The translations under genes and the position numbers were made by a program. From NCBI GenBank assembly GCA_023212645.1, contig JALBYC010000031.1:62001-126000 (forward strand): a stretch of DNA of 64,000 nucleotides, written 5' to 3'. The notes below the pieces were generated by a model. The model was not told the DNA's origin. It did no database searches and saw only the letters and a list, made by a program, of their open reading frames with translations. Shown in pieces: positions 1 to 9,108 of the stretch. The DNA comes from Farysia itapuensis. Lineage: Eukaryota > Basidiomycota > Ustilaginomycetes > Ustilaginales > Ustilaginaceae. Position 1 is the stretch's first letter, and every line of letters begins with the position of its first letter.

Positions 1-71
1 TGAGACTGACCTGCACCACCACCGCTGCCTGTCAAAGAAGACGCGCCCGCAGGCAGCATCACCTGAGACAT
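1..71 (-). CDS. N-terminal fragment of an unidentified gene (runs off left edge)
   Basis: A reading frame starts with ATG at 71-69 on the minus strand and stays open to the window edge (23 codons, beginning MSQVMLPAG and ending in a Gly/Ser-rich stretch). A divergent gene here would share a promoter of about 260 bp with the Slx4-like gene starting at 331. The fragment is too short to identify and rests only on the open frame, a plausible start and the layout. It could be spurious. Confidence 0.35.
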   Translation of the reverse strand, partial: MSQVMLPAGASSLTGSGGGAGQS

Positions 72-172
72 GCCCCACGAGTCCAGCAATGAGAGAGAGA
101 TGGCGGAGTGTTGGCAAAGTGTCACTTTTCCTTGATTCGCCAAAAGTGCGACAACTCCACTCGAATAACGCA

Positions 173-196
173 GTGTGAGTGTGTGTATGTGTGTGC
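173..196. repeat. GT-rich simple repeat
   Basis: An imperfect run of TG/GT dinucleotides interrupted by single A's lies in the putative divergent promoter between the left-edge fragment and the Slx4-like gene. No function can be read from it. Confidence 0.6.
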
Positions 197-330
197 ATTA
201 CCGCCACTCCCCAGCATGCTCTTTCAATGGCGCTAGTCCAGGCACGAACCACCTCATGCTCCACGTCTGGCTCCGGTTCGGCTCCCTAACATCTCCCGTC
301 ATATCAAGAAGCTGGGCTTGCTGCGTACAT

Positions 331-1131
331 ATGCCGCCCAAAGCACTAACCTCGCCACAATTTCGAAAGGCTTCTACGACTAAAGCATCATCCAAACGTA
401 AGACCAAAGCTTCAACAAATCCGTCAGCATACCCCTTCGAGTCCTGGTCTGTGGCAAAACTGCAAACCGAGGTGAAGAAGTATGGCTTCAAGACCTCCCG
501 CAGCCGCGATACGCTGATTGATCGACTCAAGGCAGTTTACGAGGCACTGGACGCTGCGAAAGCCGGCCCAAATGGCGGTCCTAGCTCAGGCCCTGTAGAC
601 GCAGCTCCAGCCCTCGAAAAGGGCGCCGTTGCTAGCAAGTCTTCGGCGAAAGGCAAGGGCCGGAAGAGTGATCCCTTCCTTGTCGCTTCCTCGTCTTCGT
701 CTCGGTCCAACTCAAATTCGCCCGTTCCAGCGGAGACGTTGGATGCTTCAACGCACTACGAGGCTGGGGACCTTACGCTTCAATTGGAGCGTGAGGCCGC
801 ATCGGAGACCGGGTCGTCCTCCTCTGATGACATCCCACTCGCGCAACAATCCAACCTTCCAGCAGAAGACGACGACGATGAAGGTCCAGCTGTTGAGCCG
901 TCCACACACTTCTCAAATACAATGGCAGAAGCAGTACAAAGCGATTTGCAACTCTGGCTGCGCATCCTCCGCTTCGAGCCCGTCAGCTTTGACGAGATTG
1001 TTAGTGTCGCGGTAAAGGCCGGCTTCGATATGACGCCTGGCCGCCGCAAAGACGAATTGCGCTCCTGGCTTGACAAGCAGTGCGTCTGCTTCTACACCGC
1101 AGATCTCACTGGACCAAGAAGCAGACACTGA
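331..1131 (+). CDS. SLX4: Slx4-like structure-specific endonuclease subunit
   Basis: The product is 266 aa from the ATG at 331. The frame is open upstream to 175 but becomes low in coding character. Residues about 38-72 resemble a SAP helix-extension-helix (SWSVAKLQTEVKKYGF, then RDTLIDRL). The last 60 residues (about 204-266) match the conserved C-terminal domain of Slx4, with LRILRFEPVSFDEIV followed by an LRSWLDKQCVCF end. In the family this domain binds the GIY-YIG nuclease Slx1, which cuts branched DNA such as Holliday junctions and stalled forks in the nucleus. The middle is acidic and Ser-rich. The protein is shorter than yeast Slx4 proteins and has no BTB or zinc-finger region, so either a compact form exists or an upstream exon was missed. 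The family call is fairly firm; the start is not. Confidence 0.68.
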   Translation: MPPKALTSPQFRKASTTKASSKRKTKASTNPSAYPFESWSVAKLQTEVKKYGFKTSRSRDTLIDRLKAVYEALDAAKAGPNGGPSSGPVDAAPALEKGAVASKSSAKGKGRKSDPFLVASSSSSRSNSNSPVPAETLDASTHYEAGDLTLQLEREAASETGSSSSDDIPLAQQSNLPAEDDDDEGPAVEPSTHFSNTMAEAVQSDLQLWLRILRFEPVSFDEIVSVAVKAGFDMTPGRRKDELRSWLDKQCVCFYTADLTGPRSRH

Positions 1132-1341
1132 AACTACAAGGACTGAGGGTCGAGCTTTGCATGCTATTTATGATCTCGAGCAACACATTAAAAAGCGAGA
1201 ATGAGCATATCAGACGACAGTAGACCAGCCGCATGTCGCTGGCAAGGAATAATAAGGGGGCACCTAAAGTCAATGAAAAATGCGAAGGAGAGACGAAGTG
1301 GCAAAGCCTTTTGGGGACTGCAAATGCGAAAGATGAAGCAA

Positions 1342-2629
1342 CTATGTTTGGACTGGCGCTGAAGCGGCCTTGCGGCTGCTGACGCGCGGAGATAGGCCAG
1401 CGTGTCGGAGACAGACGGCCAGTTTGTGACGTTCCTCCTTGTCTAATTTGGCAGGTGCGTGGATGCAGACGTTCTTCTCGTCGATGGTGACGATGCCTTT
1501 GCGTCTGCGGTGGTGCTTTTCGATCGACTGCTCTCTCAGCTGACAGCGGTAGTCGCAGTGGTTTTCATCGTAGTAGTGCTCGCCCTTGACCTCATCGTCA
1601 ATACGCTTGTGTGCGACTGCGTGCTTGTGGTGGCCTCCTGTTCTGGGATGCGTCTCATTGTTTTCTGAACGTTGAATCATGTCGACACCTTCGCTTCCAT
1701 CACGCTTGAAAGGTCCACTGTAGCCACTGTCGGTCGCAGCCCACCAGAAGAGGTCACGAGCTGACCCATCATCATTAAAATAGCTGAAACATATGCCAAT
1801 TGTCAGTACGATGTTCATGGGATATGACGAGGACACAGACTTACCTGTTGAGGTTACTTGGGTATGGATCCGGCTTGTCGTTGACGGGAAAGCCTCCCAA
1901 CCACGCCGAGCGCTCGACATATCCGGTCGACTGCATCCATTTGACAGCGCGAATGTGGAAGTTCTTGACGTCTTGCTGACTTGGGTTGCTTGCTTGCGTG
2001 ATGCCATACTCTGTAATCCAAATGGGCAGCTTGTATTCGTCATGTACGCTCGAGATCCACTTTGTGAACTTGTCAAAATCGCGATAAGAGCCATACCAGT
2101 GCAGTGGAATAAAGGAAATGTTGCAGCCCAGCTTCTTGCATTGGGTCATGAAGGATTCGAGCCATTGCATGTTCCAGCAAACCTGAGGTGCTCCAACCTT
2201 GACACCTTGATCGGCCCATGGTTTGAGCTCCTTCATCCATAGTTTAGCAGCAGCTGCTGGTCCCAGATCCGCTTGGCCTTGAACATCGGGCTCGTTGAAG
2301 GCAAGCATGTATTCCGGCTTGGGTCCTTTGTGCAATTCCGACTTGACAGCTTCCCACTTATCCCACTTGCTAGGCCCCCAAAAGGAGGGAACGTACTGCA
2401 TGCCGAGCTTGTCAAGACTGTCAACTCGGCCATCTTGCCAGTGCTGGTACCAATGAATGTCTTTGGCTCGAGTTGCGTCCATACCTTTCATGCAGGCAGG
2501 CCCACACCCCCATGGAAGTCCAACATGATGGCCGTTGCCTTGTGCTGCTTGGTTGTTTGCCGACGTCGAGCTGATCAGTCCTGCTGATAGCAGCAATAAG
2601 ATGCTTTGGAAACGTTTCCCGAAAACCAT
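1342..2629 (-). CDS. Secreted GH128 (Asl1-like) beta-1,3-glucanase with a Cys-rich basic tail
   Basis: Two exons: 2629-1845 and 1783-1342, with a 61-bp GTAAGT...CAG intron (1784-1844). The product is 408 aa. Residues 1-24 form a signal peptide (hydrophobic LLLLSAGLIS core). The domain that follows is a GH128/Asl1 TIM barrel: GLPWGCG near 37, acid/base Glu in AFNEPD (about E113), HWYG near 177 and the nucleophile Glu in WITEYG (about E207). GH128 enzymes hydrolyse beta-1,3-glucan; in fungi many are cell-wall associated. Splicing joins LNS to YFNDDGSARDLFWW, completing the barrel. After about residue 290 comes an unusual tail of roughly 120 residues, rich in His, Lys, Arg and Glu with four Cys (NHCDYRC, NVC, AVC), which I do not recognise. 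It sits tandem with the transporter gene upstream on the same strand. Confidence 0.85.
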
Positions 2630-3462
2630 GACGACGAGAAAAAGGTCCGTGACAGAGCTGAGGAGAAGAAGATTTCGGTGAGGAAGGGTAATGCCAGCGA
2701 GTAAATATCAGTAATCAGGAGGGGCGTCGGGTGAGATGAACAAGAAAGTGACCAGGGTGGGAGGGATTTTATGAGAAAGACCGCAAGCGCAAGAGACCAC
2801 GACACAACGAAGCGGGACCTAGATGCGCTAAAATGCAGGAGCTTCCTGGGCGGTTGTTTGTTTCACCACGACGGCTTTCCCTTTGTCTGACGCAAAGTCG
2901 TGCGCGCGGGCTAGTTTGAAGCTAAACCACTCAAAGTCTGCACAAGTAGGTCCAGAGCTTCTGAAATGAAGTCGCAATGCCAGCATGCATGTCGACCCTT
3001 CCAGCCGCGAGATTCTCAATTGAGTCGAGAGTACACTCTGGCACGGTGCAGCTTTCCACGGGTGGCTTGTCGTTACATGTCGTAAGATTTCGGGGCGCAC
3101 ATGCCCTCAAAGAATTCTTTGACAGAACGGAACAAAGCTCGGTCCTCCAAGCAAACAATGCATCTCGAACCAGAAACCTGAGCACAAAGCGGACCTGTAT
3201 GTCGCATGCAAAATCGATCGAACGACGCGAATGCGTGCGCTGCAATGTGCCCACACGCGCTTGTCTCGATCCTTCGATGGCTTCACACGCACGACGTGTG
3301 CACCACTAGCGCACAGGCACGGGTTGAAGATCTAACTCCCACGGCTCAAGTTACAGGGAATCGCACGGTGCTCCACGGAAAATGTAGTACTTGAGCTAGA
3401 AATACAGGGGCTGATGATTTAGCGCAGACGATCTCGAGCGGCCGAGTTTGGCCAGAGCATAA
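2630..3462. other. Intergenic region upstream of the GH128 gene
   Basis: This 830-bp stretch lies between the GH128 start and the stop of the next minus-strand gene. Overlapping short frames on both strands have no recognisable protein character. A TATA-like CATAAAAT on the minus strand near 2766-2775, about 140 bp upstream of the GH128 ATG, could belong to its promoter. I see nothing else of note. Confidence 0.5.
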
Positions 3463-5517
3463 TCAGTGGCCTGCATCGCCGCCGACCAGGACAGCAAATC
3501 CGGCGCCGATCAAGGTGCAGCCAAGCACGCTGATCCACTTGAGCTTGTGTCCAAGCAAGACGTCTGCAATCTCAACCAGAATTGTTGTCATTAGACAGCT
3601 CACCGATGCCAGCACCGGGCCCCAGAGGGAGAGCAGAATCATGAATGCGCCGTTAAAGAAGACGCCGCAGATGACAACCATGAACAAGGCGAAGCAGGTC
3701 CATAGATTGTGGGGCAGCTCGAATGGCTCCCAGCCCAAAGCGTTGGCAATCGGGATGCCAATCCAGAATGTGCTGAAAGTGGTGAGACCGATGCCAGCGG
3801 TCATGATGTTAGCATGCAGGCCGAACGGCAGCGGTGGAGGGATGGACGGATCATATTTCTGCCTGTACGACGAGACTCGACGTGAATTGCTTGGTCGTTG
3901 AGGTCTGGCCTGTGCGTCGTTTGCATCCTCTGCAGTCTCTTGAGCGGAGCTGATGCGATGTGTGGAAAGCTGTGAGCGCGTTCGCTGTAGGCGAGTTGCA
4001 CCAGAGCGGACGAGATCCACTTCTGCGTCTTCAATCTCGGACTCTGTCACCTGGTCCTCGTCATCGTCGGCTTCGTCTTGGCTTTCATCATCTGGAAGTC
4101 GGTCAGATGATACGCGCGTAGCCAGCACCCGGACTCCATTCTCAAGGCTTTTTGAGGATGTTTTGAGTTCAGGTGGTTCTTCGACGGCCAACGAGCTGCG
4201 CTCAGGCGGCGGTGTGATGGAATGGTAATCCGTCCGGTCGTGCATGATCAATTTGTCGACCATGGACGACCGTGGTTTTGTGCTATTTTGTGCATCATCT
4301 TTGTCCCGGGATTCTTCGTCTTCATCGTCGCCAAGGATATGCTGGGGACGACTTGTGCGGCCTTTGCGGACTTCTTCAACAGCGTCTGCCGAGGCACGCA
4401 AAAGACCTTGAGACTCGGGCTCTGCCTCTGCGTCAGCTGGACCTTCATCATGATAGCGTACATAGCTACGAGAGCGTCTGTTTGGACCGCCGGGCACGGC
4501 AGAGTATTGTTCGCTTTGCTTTGACTCGTCCGGAAGAGTTCCGATAAGCTTGAAAGCCATCTCGTAGGCGGCCATGGTGACAGCGCCGAAAAAGGCGAGC
4601 AAGTCGCCCAAGACTGGGTTCCCCGTGTTCCCAGAAATGGTTGCTGACGGTTCGCGCCTGTCAAACATATCGTGTGCGAAACCTTGCAACAGTCTTGCTG
4701 CTAGGACCGTAGTAGGATCGTCAGATGCTGGCGGCTTGCCATGGACCGGATCTAACGGCTTTGGTTTCCTGCGATGTTCCGCACCACCATAGGCTACGAT
4801 CACGACACCAAAGCAAGCCAAGAGGACGGAGAACACTTTGCGCTTCTCCCACTTTTCGCCGAGAAACCAGACGGAAAAGACGAGTGCCCATACGGAAAAG
4901 GTGTTGTAGATGGCAGTAATGTCGGCCATCGACGTCATCGGAACGGCCGAATACCAGCTGAGGGCCGGGATCGTGATGCCGATCGTCAGCATAGCAAAGA
5001 GTCCTGCCAGCTTGAAGACGTTGAAGCCAGCCTTCTGTTCAAGGAATGAAACGGGACGGCGAAAGATGCCTTGCTCGGTGTCAGAAGTGTTTATGCCGCG
5101 TCCTGATGCGGAGCTTAGCCGGCGTCGTACGGCATCGGGCCCTGCACCAGGAAGTGCTGTAGTGGCTGTCTCGAGCTGCCACCGCAAGTTTTGGGCAATG
5201 AGATGCAGATAGTGTGAAATGGGATGGGACGTAGTCCATTTGAGAAAGAGAAGATGCATAGGAAACAAGAGTAGAAAACCACTGTGACCGAGATAGAGCG
5301 AGAGAAAAGGCTTGCGATAGTTGAGAGATTGCTGCACATACTGAGCAAACTCGGTCTGGGCTGTGTATGCTATCAGACTGAGGAGAAAGGCGCATGTAGC
5401 CTTCCCACCTCCAGGCAAGTTGGACAAGACCGACCTGCCTTTCCGACTGGGCGCTGCTGAAGAAGGCTGCTGCTGTTCATTGTCGACGTAGCTCTCCTGG
5501 AACACATTGGCAGGCAT
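3463..5517 (-). CDS. EamA/DMT-superfamily multispanning transporter with a long acidic loop
   Basis: Single exon, 684 aa, ATG at 5517. Hydrophobic segments lie near residues 40-60, 74-93, 168-190, 200-220, 228-245 and 303-325, then a cluster from about 570 to 680. The DMT hallmark is clear at about 200-222 (TAIYNTFSVWALVFSVWFLGEKW). The organisation resembles fungal SLC35F/YML018C-type vacuolar or Golgi membrane proteins of unknown substrate. Between the first and second EamA halves lies an insertion of about 230 residues (roughly 330-560), rich in Asp, Glu, Ser and Arg and predicted disordered and cytosolic. It shares a 200-bp promoter region with SEC20 on the other strand. The family call is firm; substrate and compartment are unknown. 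Confidence 0.8.
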   Translation of the reverse strand: MPANVFQESYVDNEQQQPSSAAPSRKGRSVLSNLPGGGKATCAFLLSLIAYTAQTEFAQYVQQSLNYRKPFLSLYLGHSGFLLLFPMHLLFLKWTTSHPISHYLHLIAQNLRWQLETATTALPGAGPDAVRRRLSSASGRGINTSDTEQGIFRRPVSFLEQKAGFNVFKLAGLFAMLTIGITIPALSWYSAVPMTSMADITAIYNTFSVWALVFSVWFLGEKWEKRKVFSVLLACFGVVIVAYGGAEHRRKPKPLDPVHGKPPASDDPTTVLAARLLQGFAHDMFDRREPSATISGNTGNPVLGDLLAFFGAVTMAAYEMAFKLIGTLPDESKQSEQYSAVPGGPNRRSRSYVRYHDEGPADAEAEPESQGLLRASADAVEEVRKGRTSRPQHILGDDEDEESRDKDDAQNSTKPRSSMVDKLIMHDRTDYHSITPPPERSSLAVEEPPELKTSSKSLENGVRVLATRVSSDRLPDDESQDEADDDEDQVTESEIEDAEVDLVRSGATRLQRTRSQLSTHRISSAQETAEDANDAQARPQRPSNSRRVSSYRQKYDPSIPPPLPFGLHANIMTAGIGLTTFSTFWIGIPIANALGWEPFELPHNLWTCFALFMVVICGVFFNGAFMILLSLWGPVLASVSCLMTTILVEIADVLLGHKLKWISVLGCTLIGAGFAVLVGGDAGH

Positions 5518-5718
5518 GGTCGCCTCTTTGGCAATAGGGGCAAGAAAAGTTTTGGTCGGTCAATGGCTACCGGCGGATATCGTCATCTGCAGGTGGTTTG
5601 TGTGGTTTCAAGGTGAGAAATTCTGAGAACGTATTTGAGTTGTCAAATTTGGCCCACAGACCTGCTTTGGCGCTTTGGCTTCCCTACAGATCTCTACCGG
5701 CCCTCGACTGCAAGAGTC

Positions 5719-6873
5719 ATGGCGTCCAGCTCCGTCACGGCCGTGCCAGCAGAGCTGCTCTCAATCCACAGCTCTTTCACGCGACGAGCACAAGAGGTCG
5801 TGTCTTACCAAGTAGCTCGACTTGAGCAGTGTACCAGTGCATCTCTACTGTCCGACTATGAGGCCGAAGTGAATGCATCTGTAGAGGGTCTCCGACGTCA
5901 GGTCAATGAATTGAAACTCGCGATAGACGAGACCGAAAGCGAGCAAGAGCGCCGACAGATCTCTCAGATCTTTGCTGATGACAGCAAACAGCTGGACAAG
6001 TGAGTAGCACTAATCCACCTCTGACGTTCACGAGACACTGACATATTTGTCTGTAGCATTCGACAGGCTGTGCGCAAAGGGCTGTTGTCAGCGAGACGCA
6101 ATATCGAGAACGCACGTGTATCTGACGCTCGGGCGGGTCTGCTTCTAGCTGCTGATAGCGCCAAAGAGCGTACTGGTGGCCGTGGAGGCGGTTCAAGTGG
6201 TGAAGACAAGCTTATGACCAGCTCTCAAGACGTGACCGATGCTTTACGGCGCACTGTGACCCTCATGTCGTCAGAATTGGAAAAGTCGGCAATGTCATCT
6301 CAACTGCTGGAAGAGTCGACGCAGACATTGTCCAGTCTCTCGATGCAGTACGGCTCGCTGTCGACACTTATGACGAACTCTGCTCACATGATTCGAACCA
6401 TGGAACGCGAAGATCTGATCGGAAAAGCCATGATGGCCGCCTCGTTTCTCTTCTTCCTCGCTTGCGTGACCTACATTCTCTATGTCAGGATCTTGAGCCG
6501 TGGCATTGGTCTCATCAGCTTCGCCTTTCGTCTCCTTGGTCTCAACAAACTTCTGGGAGGCACCGCGTCACGATCTATGCAAGACATCGAACAAAAGCTG
6601 GATCTTGCCAAGAATGCTGCAAAGAGTGTTTCAGCAGCGCCCGTGGCTACCTCTCTCACCTCGCTCGTCACCGCAGCCGTATCGACCGCGGCTGTCACGG
6701 CGTCACGCATAGCAGCGAAAAGCCCACCCGTGGTCCAAGAATCTCCGATAGACGTACAAGACGATCTGGAAACACTCACACGAAGCATGGTCCCTGCAGA
6801 TCTCTTGGAGGACATTGAAACTGCCACTTTGACAAGTATGCGGAGACTGCCGACAGAGCACGTCGAGCTCTGA
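5719..6873 (+). CDS. SEC20: Sec20-type Golgi-to-ER retrograde SNARE
   Basis: Two exons: 5719-5999 and 6057-6873, with a 57-bp GTGAGT...TAG intron. The product is 365 aa. An N-terminal coiled region is followed by a Sec20/BNIP1 SNARE segment (VTDALRRTVTLMSSEL through LMTNSAHMIRTMERED) and one membrane span (MMAASFLFFLACVTYILYV). A lumenal tail of about 130 residues ends in HVEL. Yeast Sec20 also has a lumenal tail, ending in the ER-retrieval signal HDEL, so HVEL is probably a variant of it. Sec20 acts with Ufe1, Use1 and Tip20 at the ER in fusion of COPI vesicles. The ATG at 5719 gives MASSSVTAVP; codons upstream in frame show no coding character. It converges on uL16m with 58 bp between stops. 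Confidence 0.85.
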
Positions 6874-6931
6874 TCGCATCAGCTAGCACACCACCACAGT
6901 AACAATTTTGTGCAAAAGTTTGAGATCATCG

Positions 6932-7742
6932 TTATGCGGCTGGAGAAGTAACAGGTCCTTCGGGTGATTTGACGGGAGTTGGAACGCCTTTTGTTGGCTT
7001 GGGAACGAGGATGTTGCCGAGTCTTGGAAGAGATGCCTTTGTGACAAACTCTGTTGGCACCGGAAGTTTGGCAGCAACCAGTCGGAGCGCTTCCTTTGCT
7101 ACCTCTGGTCTAATTGGCACCACGCCACCGATTTCAAAGATGACTCGTCCCATCTTGGCACTGCAGAGATTAAGACGGTCAGCTCAAACAGGCCTGTCAC
7201 ACATTGGAGACAGGTATTACTTACCGGCAGGCCCAGTACTCAAAGGTACCTTTACCTTTACCCATACGGGTTTCGTTGCCCTTGATACAAACCGGGATGT
7301 CGGGGAAGACTCTTCTGTAGATTTGCGCACCTTTAACGACTTTAAGTTTGCGTTTAAGGGCAGCCTCTGCTGCTTCGAGTTGTTTGGCTGATAGACGGGT
7401 AGGTGCCAAAATGCGGAGCCCGTAATCGCCATGCTGCACAGTGGTGCCCTTGAGCGATCCTCCAGTGTTGAATGGTATAGTAATCTTGTGTGCTTTGCGG
7501 TACTTCGAGCGGATAGGAGCGAGTGCACCTTTGTGTCGCACACCTCCTAGTTGCGTCCTGTTTGCCGTGGGGGGAAGAGATGGACGCGAAGACGCAGCGA
7601 AATGCATCGTTCTGCTTGTATGAGAAGTCAAAGGGCGGCGTGTTGCTGAAGGGCCGGCAAAGCTCGAGGCAGCCTTTGGCAGAGACGACGGCAGTACGCC
7701 GCAGCTCAATCTGCCGAACGATGCCGTGAGTGAAGCCAACAT
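6932..7742 (-). CDS. MRPL16: Mitochondrial large-subunit ribosomal protein uL16m
   Basis: Two exons: 7742-7225 and 7160-6932, with a 64-bp intron. The product is 248 aa. The first 55 or so residues are a basic, Ser/Ala-rich mitochondrial presequence beginning [12 protein letters not shown]. The L16 fold follows: [13 protein letters not shown]-like [42 protein letters not shown] and, across the splice, [18 protein letters not shown]. These are the conserved uL16 segments that sit by the A-site tRNA elbow on 23S-type rRNA. The start at 7742 was chosen because it is the first ATG giving a targeting peptide; the frame continues upstream without an ATG. It is divergent from the SNARE gene at 7949 across about 206 bp. 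Confidence 0.93.
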
Positions 7743-7948
7743 GATGCTCGCGATGGTGATGAGAAAGGGTGAGTTGAATCGGCGTCTTTTCTTCTGAGCA
7801 TGTCTGGCTGAAGCAATTCTCGTCCGACTAAAGCGTGATCGGAATTCGGGCAACGAGTTTTCGTGAACCTGCGCTTTTGTGGTCCGTAACCCTCCACCTT
7901 GTCTTCCACCCCGTGGTAGCGCATCAAACTGATCTTGGAAGAACCTCA

Positions 7949-8248
7949 ATGTCAACCTCGGCAGATCGGGTGTACGAGCAACAGAACGACTCTGCTCTTG
8001 ACGCCCTTTACTCCAAGGTCTCATCGCTCCGCTCGGTTACGGTCGACATCCACAACGACTCGGAAAGCCAGCGTACCGGTCTACTGGCCAACACTTCGGA
8101 TTCTTTCGACAATTTCTCGACTCAGCTTCAGAGAACTTCCAATCACTTTTCGAGGACAGTCGTCAACGGCGCGCGACAGCATAGGCTGACTCTGTACATA
8201 GTTGGCGGATTCGTGGGGCTTTGGCTATTGTACAAACTCTTCTACTAG
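7949..8248 (+). CDS. SFT1: Bet1/Sft1-type Qc-SNARE
   Basis: Single exon, 99 aa, ATG at 7949. One SNARE motif (about residues 17-70, [14 protein letters not shown] through [12 protein letters not shown]) precedes a C-terminal anchor ([19 protein letters not shown]). Aligning the heptads by eye to Bet1/GS15 puts the ionic zero-layer Gln at about Q41 in SESQR. The length matches yeast Sft1 (about 97 aa) better than Bet1 (about 142 aa), so an intra-Golgi or ER-Golgi Qc-SNARE is expected. Which of the two paralogues it is cannot be settled here. The stop codon is followed after only 5 bp by the JAC1 start on the same strand. Confidence 0.82.
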   Translation: MSTSADRVYEQQNDSALDALYSKVSSLRSVTVDIHNDSESQRTGLLANTSDSFDNFSTQLQRTSNHFSRTVVNGARQHRLTLYIVGGFVGLWLLYKLFY

Positions 8249-8253
8249 ACGTC

Positions 8254-9108
8254 ATGAGTCTTCACACATGTCGGTCACTCGCCCGCGGCACATCACGATC
8301 GTCGGCTCGCGCAATCCATTCTACTTATCGACTGACCACTGCTGACAAACAGAGATGCTTCAGCGCAGGTGTCAGCCAAGTCACACGGTTGACGAATTCC
8401 ACTTCAGGCCGACTTTGGAGGAGCAATCCGGCTCAGATACTTGGTCACATACGTTGCAACAATACTCTTTCTGCACCGCTCAAGTCGTGTCTGAACTGTG
8501 GGGAGACGCAGGCTCTCGAGTCGCTATCATGTCCGTCGTGCAAAGTCTTGCAGCCACTCCCATCGGACATTGACTTTTTCAAAGTCATGGACCTCGATGT
8601 TGCGAACACGCCGCAGAACGGGTGGGAAGTTGACGTGCAAGCGCTAAAGCGTGCCTGGCGGCTCAAGATGGCAGTCACACATCCCGACCGGATGGGAGGC
8701 CGGAGCGAAAAGGAACAGCAGATCGGTGCCCAACAAAGCGCGCTAGTCAATCGAGCCTACGAAACGCTACTCAACCCTCTGCCGCGCGCGCACTACCTCT
8801 TGCAACGGCTCGGAGCCTCCGACGTATCCGAATCGGATTCGCTCGAAGATCCCGAGCTACTGATGGAAGTCATGGAGCTTAGAGAGCAACTGGAAGAAGC
8901 GCAAAGTGAAGACGAGGCAGCAGCTGTCCGGGCCGCCAACGCCGAATCGCTGCAAAGCACACTAGACACTCTGGCATCGGCATTTGGAACGTCACCGCCA
9001 GATTTGGACAAGGCACGTGAGGCAGCAGTTCAGTTGCGATACTGGACCAATATTGACAAGGCAGCGCGGGAGTGGAGTCCTGGCAAAAGAGTTGAGATAC
9101 AGCACTAG
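8254..9108 (+). CDS. JAC1: Mitochondrial HscB/Jac1 J-protein co-chaperone
   Basis: Single exon, 284 aa, ATG at 8254. The first 40 residues form an Arg/Ser-rich mitochondrial targeting sequence. Residues 79-96 hold two CxxC pairs (CLNC...CPSC), a zinc-binding module known from animal HSCB and absent from budding-yeast Jac1. The J domain (about 106-175) contains the HPD tripeptide at 143-145 and the NRAYETLLNPLPRAHYLL segment typical of HscB. A C-terminal three-helix domain binds the Isu scaffold. The role is to stimulate the Hsp70 that releases Fe-S clusters from Isu1 in the matrix. Only 5 bp separate it from the SNARE stop, so its promoter lies inside the SNARE gene or the two share one transcript. 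Confidence 0.92.
   Translation: MSLHTCRSLARGTSRSSARAIHSTYRLTTADKQRCFSAGVSQVTRLTNSTSGRLWRSNPAQILGHIRCNNTLSAPLKSCLNCGETQALESLSCPSCKVLQPLPSDIDFFKVMDLDVANTPQNGWEVDVQALKRAWRLKMAVTHPDRMGGRSEKEQQIGAQQSALVNRAYETLLNPLPRAHYLLQRLGASDVSESDSLEDPELLMEVMELREQLEEAQSEDEAAAVRAANAESLQSTLDTLASAFGTSPPDLDKAREAAVQLRYWTNIDKAAREWSPGKRVEIQH

Noticed and set aside
175..330. N-terminal extension of the Slx4-like protein
   Set aside because: It begins with a GTG in a simple repeat and reads as low-complexity DNA; ATG 331 is the better start, though an upstream exon is not excluded.
2828..3394. Several overlapping frames of 60-110 codons on both strands
   Set aside because: They overlap one another in opposite directions and contain no conserved motif; treated as intergenic.
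7743..8024. N-terminal extension of uL16m upstream of 7742
   Set aside because: No ATG in the extension; it overlaps the SNARE gene, and MLASLTASF already gives a good mitochondrial presequence.
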